Shown here one piece after another: positions 34,768 through 44,600 of a stretch of DNA of 64,000 bases. How positions within the stretch are numbered: position 1 is the first letter of the stretch; every line of letters begins with the position of its first letter. A program made the translations under genes and the position numbers. Source of the stretch: Streptomyces aquilus (GTDB lineage Bacteria; Actinomycetota; Actinomycetes; Streptomycetales; Streptomycetaceae); NCBI RefSeq assembly GCF_003955715.1, contig NZ_CP034463.1, positions 1,302,001 to 1,366,000 on the forward strand, written 5' to 3'. Under the pieces are notes generated by a model, which was not told where the DNA came from, made no database searches, and saw only the letters and a program-made list of their open reading frames with translations.

Positions 34768-34870
34768 GGACCGTCTCCCCTCCGAGCATCTCTCCGCCGA
34801 GCATCCCTCTGCCGACGGACCGGCAGAACGAGAACAGGTTGCAGGAGCGGACCGACCTCTTCAAGAGTTT

Positions 34871-34887
34871 TCTGACAGACAGTCAGA
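34871..34887. promoter_or_regulatory. Palindromic operator in the crotonase/ligase divergent promoter
   Basis: TCTGACAGACAGTCAGA: 6-bp arms with a 5-nt centre, resembling TetR-type operators. It lies between two genes likely to act in one pathway. Confidence 0.5.
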
Positions 34888-34971
34888 TTTGTTGTGCGCG
34901 GACCCTTCACAGTTGTGCCGCCCTTTGCTCTGATGACCGGCAGCCGGTCATGGGCGAGGTCAGGAGGAGCT

Positions 34972-36582
34972 GTGGAGTACAACCTTGCCGACCTGTTCGA
35001 GTCGGTCGTGGACGCGGTCCCGGACCGCGAGGCGCTGGTGTACCTCGACATCCCCGGCACCGGAGCGGAGCGCCGGTTGACGTACGCGGAGCTGGACGCG
35101 GCCGCCAATCGCATCGCCCACCATCTGATCGACCACGGCATCCGGCCCGGTGAGCACGTCGGACTGCACCTCTACAACGGCATCGAGTACCTCCAGGCCG
35201 CGATCGGCTGCCTCAAGGCGCGGATCGTGCCGGTGAACGTCAACTACCGGTACGTCGAGGACGAGTTGGTGTACCTGTACCGGGACGCCGACCTGGTGGG
35301 GCTGTTCTTCGACGCGGAGTTCGGCGAGCGGGTGGCGGCGGCGCTGCCGCTGACGGAGAAGCTGCGGCACCTGGTGCGGGTCGGGGACGCGGAGTCGGGG
35401 CCGGACGCCGTGGCTTTCGCGGACGCCGAGGCCGCCGGGTCGCCCGAGCGCGGGTTCCCGCGACGCTCGGGCGATGACCAGTTCATCATCTACACCGGCG
35501 GCACCACCGGGATGCCCAAGGGTGTGATGTGGCGTCAGGAGGACCTGTTCTTCTCGGGGATGGGCGGCGGCGCACCGACCGGTGAGCCGGTGAAGAAGCC
35601 CGAGGAACTCGCCGAGCGGGTCGCCGCGGGTGGCTCGGGGATCACCTTCTTCCCCACCCCCCCGCTGATGCACGGCACCTCCACGCTCACCGCCTTCATC
35701 GGCTTCAACTTCGGCCAACGCGTCGTGATCCACCGAAAGTTCACGCCCGAGGAGGTGCTGCGGACCGTCGAGAAGGAGCGCGTCACCAGCATGTCCCTGG
35801 TCGGCGACGCGATGCTGCGCCCGTTGATCGACGCACTCGAAGGGCCCATGAAGGGCACGGACATGTCGTCGATGTTCAGCGTGTCGTCGTCGGGGGCGAT
35901 CATGTCGGACACGGTGCGCCGGCAGTTCCAGGCCCTCGTCCCGAACGCGATGCTGCTGAACAACTTCGGCTCCTCGGAGTCCGGCTTCAACGGCACCGCG
36001 ACGGACGACTCCGGCCCCGAGCGGGGCTTCCGGGTCCGGGTCAACTCCCGTACCCAGGTGGTCGATCCGGCCACCCACGAGCCGATCGCGCCGGGCGAGG
36101 TGGGCCGGGTCGCACAGTGCGGCCACGTCCCCCTCGGCTACTACAACGACCCGCGGAAGACGGCCGAGACCTTCTTCGAGAAGGACGGCGAGCGCTGGGT
36201 GCTGCTCGGCGACATGGCCACCGTCGACGAGGACGGGGTCGTCGTCGTCCTGGGGCGCGGGTCGCAGTGCATCAACACCGGCGGCGAGAAGGTGTACCCC
36301 GAGGAGGTCGAGCAGGCGCTCAAGTCCCATCCGGACGTGTACGACGCCCTGGTGGCCGGAGTGCCGGACGTGAAGTGGGGCCACCATGTGGCAGCGGTCG
36401 TACAGCTGCGGGACGGCGCGGCGCAGCCGTCGCTCGACGACATCCAGACGCACTGCCGGTCCCACCTCGCCGGGTACAAGATCCCCCGGCAGCTGGTGAT
36501 CGCGAAGTCCATACGGCGCTCCCCGAGCGGCAAGGCGGACTACCGGTGGGCGCGAGAGGTGGCGGCGCGGGCGGACGGATGA
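34972..36582 (+). CDS. Acyl-CoA synthetase (FadD-type, AMP-binding)
   Basis: 536 residues. The adenylation P-loop is YTGGTTGMPKG (about residue 172); the A5 motif is NNFGSSESGFN, A7 WVLLGDMATVDEDG, A8 GRGSQCINTGGEKVYPEEVE, and the A10 lysine lies in SPSGKADYRW. GTG 34972 follows AGGAGG. It should activate a carboxylic acid as its CoA thioester via acyl-AMP, feeding the divergent crotonase/DUF35/thiolase-like operon. Its sequence is closest in style to FadD19/FadD17-like ligases that act on sterol side chains or branched acids, but the substrate is not determinable by eye. Confidence 0.9.
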   Translation: MEYNLADLFESVVDAVPDREALVYLDIPGTGAERRLTYAELDAAANRIAHHLIDHGIRPGEHVGLHLYNGIEYLQAAIGCLKARIVPVNVNYRYVEDELVYLYRDADLVGLFFDAEFGERVAAALPLTEKLRHLVRVGDAESGPDAVAFADAEAAGSPERGFPRRSGDDQFIIYTGGTTGMPKGVMWRQEDLFFSGMGGGAPTGEPVKKPEELAERVAAGGSGITFFPTPPLMHGTSTLTAFIGFNFGQRVVIHRKFTPEEVLRTVEKERVTSMSLVGDAMLRPLIDALEGPMKGTDMSSMFSVSSSGAIMSDTVRRQFQALVPNAMLLNNFGSSESGFNGTATDDSGPERGFRVRVNSRTQVVDPATHEPIAPGEVGRVAQCGHVPLGYYNDPRKTAETFFEKDGERWVLLGDMATVDEDGVVVVLGRGSQCINTGGEKVYPEEVEQALKSHPDVYDALVAGVPDVKWGHHVAAVVQLRDGAAQPSLDDIQTHCRSHLAGYKIPRQLVIAKSIRRSPSGKADYRWAREVAARADG

Positions 36583-36696
36583 ATTCCGCCCCCCTCGATT
36601 GAACCGTCGGTGACACACGGACGTACTGGTGGTGGCAGGCTCGCTCCAGGGCTTTGTTCGTCATGCAATCGCAAGACCGTACGGAAGGACCGCCGG

Positions 36697-38469
36697 GTGT
36701 CGCTCTTCACACCTCGCTCTCGTCAGTCGTCGGACAGCACCGAGACGTCGGACGCCACCGGGAGCGAGGAACCGGCTGAGGCGGAAGCGGCAGAAGGGCC
36801 GGAGGAGGCGGCGCCCTCCGGGAAACCCGGCTGGTTCGGCTGGCGTCACCGCTACCCCCGTACCGCGCGCGGTGTGACCATCGGTACGACCGTGCTGGCC
36901 GCCGCGCTGGTGCTCGGCGCACTGCTCGTGCCCAACCGTCTCGACTGGATCAGGTTCGAGTCCTTCCTGCGCCTGCCCGTCGAGGCGATCCTTCTCGCCG
37001 GCCTGCTGCTGGCACTACCGACGAGAGCGCGCCGGATCACGGCCGTCGCCTCGGGCGTGTTCCTGGGCCTGTTCACGGTCGTCAAGTTCCTCGACATGGG
37101 CTTCCGGCAGACCCTGGCCCGCCCCTTCGACCTGGTCTTCGACTGGATCCTGCTGGACGACGCGGCGGACTTCGTCCGGGAGTCGTACGGCCGTTCGGGA
37201 GAGCTGCTCGCGATCACCGCGGTGATCGTGCTCTTCGTGTCCGTGCTCGCGTTGTGCACGCTCTCCGTGGTGCGGCTGTCGAACCTCATGGCCCGGCACC
37301 GCGCGGTGGCCGCCCGTACGACCCTCGTCCTGGGCACCGTCTGGATCGTCTGCTTCACCATGGGCGTGCAGTTCAGCGGGCTCACCTTCGCCACCAAGGG
37401 CAACATCCAGTTCGTCGCCAACCGGGTCCAGCAGGTGCACGACGGCCTCGTCGACGCCAAGGTCTTCGAGAAGCAGGCCAAGGTCGACGCCTTCGCGAAC
37501 ACCCCGCCCGACCAGCTGCTGACCGGACTGCGCGGCAAGGACGTGCTGTTCACGTTCATCGAGAGCTACGGCCGGGTCGCGATCGACGACCCGGCGATGG
37601 CCCCGCAGATCGACGCGGCCCTCCAGGACGGCGACAACCGGCTCAAGGCGGCCGGTTTCCAGTCCCGCAGCGGCTGGCTCAGCTCGCCCGTCACTGGTGC
37701 GGGCAGCTGGCTCGCGCACTCGACGTTCCTGTCCGGCCTGTGGGTCAAGAACCAGCAGCGCTACCGCAGCCTCACCACCGGCGACCGCGCGACCCTCACC
37801 AGCTACTTCCAGAAGACCGGCGCCTGGCGCACGGTCGGCATCGTGCCGGGGGTGCGCAAGGCGTGGCCCGAGGGCAAGTACTTCGGCCTCGACCACATCT
37901 ACGACTCCACCCACCTCGGCTACAACGGCCCCTACTTCAGCTGGACGCCGGTCCCCGACCAGTTCAGCCTCGAATCCTTCGAGCGCCTTGAGCACGGCAA
38001 GCAGAACCGCGACCCGATCATGGCGGAGATCATCCTCGCCTCCAGCCACAACCCCTGGTCGCCGATCGCCCACATGATCGGCTGGGACCAGCTCGGCGAC
38101 GGCTCGGTCTTCGAGCAGATCAAGAAGGAGGGGACGGACCCCAAGGAGGTCTGGAAGAGCGCGAAGCGGGTGCGCACCGAGTACCGCAAGGCCATCGAGT
38201 ACTCGTTGCAGAGCCTCACCGAGTGGGTCGAGCGCTACGGCGACGACAACACGGTCCTCGTCTTCCTCGGCGACCACCAGCCCGTCCCGACCGTCACCGG
38301 CGGCGACACCAACAAGGACGTGCCGATCACGATCGTGGCCCGCGACCCGAAGGTGCTGGACCGGATCTCCTCCTGGGGCTGGACGGAGGGCCTCAAGCCG
38401 GCCGGGAACGCGCCGGTGTGGGCCATGGACAAGTTCCGGGACCGGTTCATGACGGCGTACGCGAAGTAA
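36697..38469 (+). CDS. Membrane-anchored sulfatase / alkaline-phosphatase-superfamily protein
   Basis: 590 residues. An acidic, disordered N terminus (about 1-45) precedes four or five hydrophobic helices (GVTIGTTVLAAALVLGALLV, ILLAGLLLALP, VASGVFLGLFTVVKFL, LLAITAVIVLFVSVLALCTL, LVLGTVWIVCFTMGVQF), then a large extracellular sulfatase-fold domain. Metal/active-site features are FTFIESYGR, a probable Thr nucleophile in LAHSTFLSGLW, and VFLGDHQPVP (Asp-His ligands). This layout recalls lipoteichoic acid synthase-like phosphotransferases, so the substrate may be a phosphoglycerol or sulfate ester at the envelope. GTG start with GGAAGGA about 8 nt upstream. Confidence 0.85.
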   Translation: MSLFTPRSRQSSDSTETSDATGSEEPAEAEAAEGPEEAAPSGKPGWFGWRHRYPRTARGVTIGTTVLAAALVLGALLVPNRLDWIRFESFLRLPVEAILLAGLLLALPTRARRITAVASGVFLGLFTVVKFLDMGFRQTLARPFDLVFDWILLDDAADFVRESYGRSGELLAITAVIVLFVSVLALCTLSVVRLSNLMARHRAVAARTTLVLGTVWIVCFTMGVQFSGLTFATKGNIQFVANRVQQVHDGLVDAKVFEKQAKVDAFANTPPDQLLTGLRGKDVLFTFIESYGRVAIDDPAMAPQIDAALQDGDNRLKAAGFQSRSGWLSSPVTGAGSWLAHSTFLSGLWVKNQQRYRSLTTGDRATLTSYFQKTGAWRTVGIVPGVRKAWPEGKYFGLDHIYDSTHLGYNGPYFSWTPVPDQFSLESFERLEHGKQNRDPIMAEIILASSHNPWSPIAHMIGWDQLGDGSVFEQIKKEGTDPKEVWKSAKRVRTEYRKAIEYSLQSLTEWVERYGDDNTVLVFLGDHQPVPTVTGGDTNKDVPITIVARDPKVLDRISSWGWTEGLKPAGNAPVWAMDKFRDRFMTAYAK

Positions 38470-38516
38470 CGGGTCACTCCACCACGTAAGGGATTACTCG
38501 GCGAAATAACGGGTCA

Positions 38517-39200
38517 CTACGCGAGGAAGGGTTCCACCGCCGCGAAGAACTCGTCCGGACACGTCTCGTGCACGAGATGTCCGGCCCCGTCGACGGTGAC
38601 GAGCCGTGCGTCGGGGATCGCGGCGGCGACCGCGGCGACCTGATCCTGCGGAATGAGGCTCGTGGCCCCGCCCCCGATCACCAGCGTGGGCATGGTGATC
38701 CGCCCCATGTGGTCCCACCACACGGGATCGGGGGCGTTCCGCTGCCGGTCGGTGTCCCGGACCATGGCCCAGTCGAACGGCAGGTCTCCGGCGGGCCGTT
38801 CGGCGGGCGGGCGGGGCGGGTCGAGGGGGAAGGGCGCGGGTACGTCCTCCAGGACGAGCCGCCGTACGAGGTCTGGGGCGTGCTGGGCGAGGAGATAGGC
38901 GACGGTGCCGCCCAGGGAATGCCCGACCACATCCGCCCGCCGGATGCCGAGCGCGTCGAGGAAGCCGTGCACGTCGTCACGCATCGCCTCGCACGCATAG
39001 CCGCCCGGCCAGTCGCTGCGCCCGTGACCGCGCAGATCGGGGGCGTACACCCGACGCGGCCCCGTGGCGAGCCGTTCCGCGACCTCGGTCCAGTCCGCGC
39101 CGTCGGCGCCACGGCAGTGCAGCAGGAGCACGGGCGGCGCGTCCTCGGGGCCCCAGGTGCGGTAGGCGAGGGTGATGCCGTTGGCCTTGACGGTGTTCAT
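38517..39200 (-). CDS. Alpha/beta hydrolase
   Basis: 227 residues. Core motifs: strand and oxyanion loop PPVLLLHCRGADG, the nucleophile elbow GHSLGG (VVGHSLGGTVAYLL), and catalytic His in VDGAGHLVHETCPDEF. DLRGHGRSDWPGGY is the usual 'D.rGhG.S' segment. Typical of esterases or hydrolases on small ester/amide substrates; no lid-specific feature allows closer assignment. It follows the second hydrolase gene on the same strand after 38 nt, so a two-gene transcript is likely. Confidence 0.88.
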   Translation of the reverse strand: MNTVKANGITLAYRTWGPEDAPPVLLLHCRGADGADWTEVAERLATGPRRVYAPDLRGHGRSDWPGGYACEAMRDDVHGFLDALGIRRADVVGHSLGGTVAYLLAQHAPDLVRRLVLEDVPAPFPLDPPRPPAERPAGDLPFDWAMVRDTDRQRNAPDPVWWDHMGRITMPTLVIGGGATSLIPQDQVAAVAAAIPDARLVTVDGAGHLVHETCPDEFFAAVEPFLA

Positions 39201-39238
39201 ACGGGGCAACGTATCCGGGGACGCGACAGGGCGGGCCC

Positions 39239-40105
39239 CTACTCTGCCGTGGGCAGAGCGGGGGTTCCGCTCCCGTCGAGGAACGCGGCGACCCGTCGTA
39301 CGAACCACTCCGGATCGTCGAGCCACGGGTAGTGCGCGGCGCCCGGCTGGACGGCGAGTTCGGCGTGCGGGAAGACGTCGGCGGTACGGCGGGCCAGGTC
39401 GGGCCTGGGGGCTCCGTCGAGTTCACCGGCGAGGACCAGGACCGGGGCGGGCAGCCTGGAGAGCGCCGTGTGCGTGGCGGGCGGGTCGTAGGCACCGGAG
39501 GAGCCGTACACGTCCGCGGCCTCGTCGTTGAACTCCTCGTCGCCGCGGGCGTGGTGCTCCTCGGCGGCCTGGTCCCAGCGGCCGTAGAAGAAGGGTGCGA
39601 TGGCGGGATCGTAGTCAGGCGCCCCGTTCAGCCAGGCCTCGAAGGCCGGGAACGCCGCCGGGAACCACGGTTCGTCCTTCCGCAGGAGCGCCGCGGCCAG
39701 CCGGTCCTCGGGCGGGGCCGCCGTCCCGAGCGCCCACGGATTGGCGGTGACCAGCACCAGCCGCCGTACCCGCTCCGGGTACCGGGCGGCGTACAGCATG
39801 GCGAGGCTGCCACCGGCCGAGTGCGCGAGGACGTCCATGCGCTCCAGCCCCAGCTGGACCCGCAGCGCCTCCACGTCGTCCACGAGCCGGTCGCACCGGT
39901 ACGTCGCCGGGTCCACCGGCACGGCGGAGTCGCCGGCCCCCCGCAGATCGAGCAGCACGAGCTGCCGGTGCGCGGCGAGGCCGCCCAGGTCGCCGAGGTA
40001 GCGGGAGGCCTGCATGGGCCCTCCGGGCAGGACCACGAGGGGATCGCCCGCGCCCTTCAGGTGGTAGGCGAGCTCGGTTCCGTCGGGCGCGGTGAAGATC
40101 GGCAT
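39239..40105 (-). CDS. Alpha/beta hydrolase (proline-iminopeptidase-like)
   Basis: 288 residues beginning with MPIFTAPDGTELAYHLKG. LVVLPGGPMQASRYLGDL is the oxyanion segment with the 'GGPG'-like start of prolyl iminopeptidases, DLRGAGDSAVP matches 'DqRG.G.S', the nucleophile is in LAHSAGGSLAMLY (A-H-S-A-G-G), and the catalytic acid and His are in VLAGELDGAPRPD and QPGAAHYPWLD. It could cleave N-terminal Pro or hydrolyse other small substrates. Divergent from paaK across a 207-bp regulatory gap. Confidence 0.85.
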   Translation of the reverse strand: MPIFTAPDGTELAYHLKGAGDPLVVLPGGPMQASRYLGDLGGLAAHRQLVLLDLRGAGDSAVPVDPATYRCDRLVDDVEALRVQLGLERMDVLAHSAGGSLAMLYAARYPERVRRLVLVTANPWALGTAAPPEDRLAAALLRKDEPWFPAAFPAFEAWLNGAPDYDPAIAPFFYGRWDQAAEEHHARGDEEFNDEAADVYGSSGAYDPPATHTALSRLPAPVLVLAGELDGAPRPDLARRTADVFPHAELAVQPGAAHYPWLDDPEWFVRRVAAFLDGSGTPALPTAE

Positions 40106-40259
40106 ACCGTGATCCTCACGACCGACTGCGCCGGCCGCAACGGAATTCCGTCCGCCGCCCGGCGCATCCGGACAATCCGCCGGCCCGGCCCGTCCGGAAA
40201 AGTGGACGTCCACCTCTTGCTTGATCCCCCGCGGCCTGGATTACTGATCCCCGAGACCT

Positions 40260-40277
40260 CGACCGAATGATCGGTCG
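40260..40277. promoter_or_regulatory. Palindromic operator upstream of paaK (PaaR-like)
   Basis: CGACCGAATGATCGGTCG: 7-bp arms with a 4-nt centre. It contains ACCG-N6-CGGT, the core spacing of the TetR-type PaaR consensus as I recall it. It lies 36 nt before the paaK start, so it could block transcription. Confidence 0.5.
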
Positions 40278-40312
40278 CCCGGATTGCTGTGGTTGGTGAG
40301 GTGGACGTCCCG

Positions 40313-41617
40313 ATGGCGGATGCGGCGGAGTTCCTGGACGCGGGGGAACGGCTGGACGGACAGGCGTTGCGGGCGCTTCAGTTGGAGCGGCTGCGGGCGT
40401 CGTTGCGGCACGCGTACGACCATGTGCCGTTCTACCGCGAGTCCTTCGACAAGGCGGGCGTCCACCCCGACGACTGCCGCTCGCTCGCCGACCTCGCCCG
40501 CTTCCCGTTCACCACCAAGGCCGACCTGCGCGAGAACTACCCGTACGGGATGTTCGCCGTGCCCCGGGACCGTATCCGGCGCATCCACGCCTCCAGCGGC
40601 ACCACCGGCCGCCCGACCGTCGTCGGCTACACCGACGGCGATCTCTCGCTCTGGTCCGACATGGTGGCCCGTTCCCTGCGCGCGGCCGGCGCGCGCCCCG
40701 GCGACACGGTCCATGTGGCGTACGGATACGGCCTGTTCACCGGCGGACTCGGCGCGCACTACGGTGCCGAACGGCTCGGCTGCACGGTCGTCCCCGCGTC
40801 CGGCGGCATGACCGCCCGTCAGGTCCAGCTGATCCAGGACCTCAAACCCCGCGTCATCATGGTGACGCCGTCGTACATGCTGACGATCCTCGACGAGTTC
40901 GAGCGGCAGGGCGTGGACCCGCGCGGCACCTCCCTGGAGGTCGGCGTGTTCGGCGCCGAACCGTGGACGGAGCAGATGCGCCGGGAGATCGAGGAGCGGT
41001 TCGCGATCGACGCGGTCGACATCTACGGGCTGTCGGAGGTGATCGGCCCGGGCGTCGCGCAGGAGTGCGTCGAGACCAAGGACGGACTGCATGTGTGGGA
41101 GGACCACTTCTACCCCGAGGTCGTCGACCCGATCACCGGCGAGGTGCTGCCGGACGGCGAGCAGGGCGAGCTGGTCTTCACCTCGCTCACGAAAGAGGCG
41201 ATGCCCGTCATCCGGTACCGGACCCGGGACCTGACACGCCTGCTGCCGGGCACCGCCCGGGTCTTCCGCCGCATGGAGAAGGTCACCGGGCGCAGTGACG
41301 ACATGGTGATCCTGCGGGGCGTCAACCTCTTCCCCACGCAGATCGAGGAGATCGTGCTGCGCACCCCGGGCGTCGCGCCCCACTTCCAGCTGCGGCTGAC
41401 CCGGGAGGGGCGGCTCGACGCGCTGACCGTGCGCGCGGAGGCCCGGCCCGACGCCACACCGGAGGACCGGGAGGCCGCCGTACGGTCCATCGCCGCGGCC
41501 GTCAAGGACGGCATCGGCGTGTCGGTCTCCGTCGAGGTCGTCGAACCCGAGTCGCTGGAGCGGTCGGTGGGGAAGATCCGGCGGATCGTGGACCTGCGGT
41601 CGAACAACAAGCAGTGA
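40313..41617 (+). CDS. paaK: Phenylacetate-CoA ligase
   Basis: 434 residues, the normal PaaK size. Motifs: LRASLRHAYDHVPFYRESFDKAGVHPDD at the N terminus, P-loop ASSGTTGRPTVVGYT, YGLSEVIGPGVAQEC, and TGRSDDMVILRGVNLFPTQIEE near the C terminus. It makes phenylacetyl-CoA from phenylacetate, CoA and ATP, the first step of the aerobic hybrid pathway. No paaABCDE epoxidase genes lie in the window, so the rest of the pathway must be elsewhere. GTG 40289 is an alternative start. A PaaR-like palindrome sits upstream. Confidence 0.93.
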   Translation: MADAAEFLDAGERLDGQALRALQLERLRASLRHAYDHVPFYRESFDKAGVHPDDCRSLADLARFPFTTKADLRENYPYGMFAVPRDRIRRIHASSGTTGRPTVVGYTDGDLSLWSDMVARSLRAAGARPGDTVHVAYGYGLFTGGLGAHYGAERLGCTVVPASGGMTARQVQLIQDLKPRVIMVTPSYMLTILDEFERQGVDPRGTSLEVGVFGAEPWTEQMRREIEERFAIDAVDIYGLSEVIGPGVAQECVETKDGLHVWEDHFYPEVVDPITGEVLPDGEQGELVFTSLTKEAMPVIRYRTRDLTRLLPGTARVFRRMEKVTGRSDDMVILRGVNLFPTQIEEIVLRTPGVAPHFQLRLTREGRLDALTVRAEARPDATPEDREAAVRSIAAAVKDGIGVSVSVEVVEPESLERSVGKIRRIVDLRSNNKQ

Positions 41618-41674
41618 TGTCGAACAGCCAACAGTAGTAAGGAAGTTGAGCGCACACCGGCCCTCCCTGCGACG

Positions 41675-44600
41675 ATGGGGAGCATGGTGGATTCGGGGGA
41701 GCACCGGTACGACGCCTTCCTGTCCTACGCCCGCGCGGACGATCCCGGCTTCCGCCGGGCGCTGCTGGAGGGCCTCGCCCTCGCGGGGTACCGGGTGTGG
41801 TTCGACCGGGAGGCGATGCCCAACCGCGGGACCACGTTCGGACAGGAGATCCGGCGCGCCATCGAAGCCTCCGACCGGCTCGTCCTGCTGGCCGCCCCGG
41901 GAGCCCTGTCCTCCGACTACGTCGACCAGGAATGGCGGTACGCCGACGACATCGGCAAGCCCGTCGTACCCGTGGTCCGGGCCGTCTCCTTCAGCGACCT
42001 TCCCGACCGGCTCGCCCACTATCACGCGGTCGACGCCGAACGGCAGCCGGTCGACGCGGCCGTGGCCGAACTCGCGAGACTGCTGGGCGAGCCGGTACGG
42101 CCGCTCGGGCAGTGCTTCCACCTGCCGGGGCGGCCCCCGCATGCCCGCGACCGGGCCGAGCTGACCGCGCGGCTGTCCGACGCCCTCCTGTCGGACCGCA
42201 TGGGCCCTCAGGAGGCCGGCCAGGCGCCTCGCGTCGTGGCGCTGTACGGCATCCCGGGGTCCGGAAAGAGCACGGTGGCCGCCGCCTTCGCCGCGGCCAC
42301 CCGCACCCGCCGGGTCTTCTCCGACGGCATCGTCTGGCTCGCCGCGGGTCCGGACTTCCAACCCCTCACCGCCGCCCGCGAGTTGCTGCGGCTGGTGGCG
42401 CCGGGTTCGTTGCTGCCGGAGAGCGAAGGGGAGGTCGACCTCCGGCTGGCGAACGCGCTCGGCAACCGGGAAGTGCTGGTCGTCCTGGACGACGTACGGG
42501 ACGCCGAAGCCGTGATGCCGTTCGTGAGCGCCCTCGGGGCGGGTGCGCGGCTGTTGCTGAGCACGCTCGACCAGGCCGTGGGGACGGCACTCGGTGCCGA
42601 ACAGGTCGCGGTGGACCGCTTCGACGAGGACACCGCGCGCGAGCTCCTCGCCGACTGGGCGGGCGGCGGCCCGCTGCCCCGGGAGGCGGAGGTCGTCCTG
42701 GAGGCCTGCGACGGGCTGCCGTTCGCCCTCGCGATCGTCGGCGCGATGATCGCGAACCTGACGCCCTGGGGAGACGTCGCCGAGGCACTCGACGCCCGAC
42801 GGCTCGACGAACTGGCGGGGCTCTCCCCCGGCTACCCGCACCGCACGGTGCTGGCGGTGCTCGCGGCCTCCTTCGAAGCGCTCAAGGCCGACGATCCCCG
42901 GGCGGCCGAATGCTATCTGGAGCTGGCCGGATTCCAGCCGGGCGCACTGCTGACCCGTGCGGTGCTGGTCCGGCTCTGGTCACGGCCGGGGCGGCTCACG
43001 CCACTGGAGTCGAGGCTCGTCATTCCGGTCCTGGAACGCCGTCTGCTGCTCCAGAGCATTCCCGAGGGCGACCGGTTCCGACTGCACGGCCTCCACGAGG
43101 ACTTCGTGCGCATCCGGCACCCCGATCCGCCGGCCCTGGCGCGGGCCCTCGTCACGAGCTACCGCCACGAGAAGAACCCGGCGAGCTGGGCGGAACTGGC
43201 CGACGACGGTTACGTCTTCGATCACCTGGTCGGTCACCTCGCCGCGCTCGACGACCGGGCCACCCTCTTCGAGGTGGTGACCAGGGAGTGGGTCCAGCGG
43301 CAGTGGCGGCGCCGTGGCGATCTGGGCCAGGCCCTGGACGACACACGTCGGGCGATCGACGTCGCGGTGCAGCCGCCCGTCGATCTGGTGAACCTCGCCC
43401 GCTTGAGCGTCCTCACCGGGCAGATCGCCGTGACGCTGCGCGAGGCGTCGCCCTGGCTGATCGCCGCCCTGGCCAAGGCGGGTGACCTGGATCGGGCGCT
43501 GCGATGGGCGGGTGACCACCCCGACGCGATGGAGCGCTTCGTGGCACTGCTGGAGGTGGCCGAGGTCGCTGTGGACAGCGGCGAGCTGTCCCTGGCCCGG
43601 CGGGTCTGCCGGGTCGCCGCGGAGACGATCGCGGAGCTCGGCGGGTGCGTGGAGAGCGGGGTGCTGGCAGGCCTCACGGGCCTCAACGCCGTACACGCGC
43701 TGGTGCACTTCCCCCATCCGGACGAGTGGGAGGGCACCGAGGACGAGCTGGTCGAGGTGGCCCGGGTCCCCTTGGACTCGCTGGTGCGGCTGGCCCCGGT
43801 GGCCTGGCGGGCCGGCGCCACGGCCGATCTGGTGACGGTCACCAATCCGTCCTGGGAGTTGTACGGCCATCTGCTTCCCCTGGTGGCGGTGGAGCAGCTG
43901 GCGACCGAGGGCGAGCCGGCGGTGGGACGGGCGCTGCTCGACGCCTACCCGGAGCCGCCGGCGGGCCGGGGACGGGACGAAGACTTCGTGAACGCAGCAC
44001 GGTATCGCTACGCCGTCGCCCTGGCGGCCGTCGGCGACCTGGACGAAGCGCGCGCCATGGTCGACGCCCTCTCCCCCGACTACGTGCCGGTCGGACGCCG
44101 CGGGCTGGCGCGCCATCTCGCGCGGGCCGGACGGCTCGACGACGCTGTCGGGCTGCTCGGTTCGATCAGTGACGGAACCACGGCGGGCGAGGCACTCCAC
44201 GACGTCGTCGACGCGGTCCTCGACCGAGGCGTGCGGGAGGAGTGCCTGCGCCTCGCGGACGTGGCGGAGGCCCAAGGCCGACCGTACGCGGCGGACCTCC
44301 TGCGGGCGACGTCCGGCGACCTCACGGCGGGGTACCGGTTCCTCCAGGCCGACGACGTGGAGGTGGCGGTCGGTATCGGCGGGGCCATCGCCGAGACCCA
44401 CTGGCACTGCGGAGCACACGCGACCGCGGTCGACATCGTGCGGCACCTGGTGCGGGTCGCCGAAGAGTCGCTGGGGCCTCAATGGTGGGCGCCGCATTCG
44501 ATCGGCATACCCCAGGGCCTGGCGCAGGCGGCCGTCCTCCTCGCCTCTCTCCTCGTGCGGACCGGTGAGCCGCTGCCCCAGAACCTCGCCGCGGTGACGT

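Noticed and set aside
36583..36696. A terminator after the acyl-CoA ligase gene
   Set aside because: No stem of useful length could be found between the stop codon and the sulfatase gene.
41675..42100. First impression that the large NLR-like protein has Asp instead of the TIR catalytic Glu
   Set aside because: Re-aligning by the distance to the following IGKPVVPV strand puts Glu86 (DYVDQEW) at the catalytic position.
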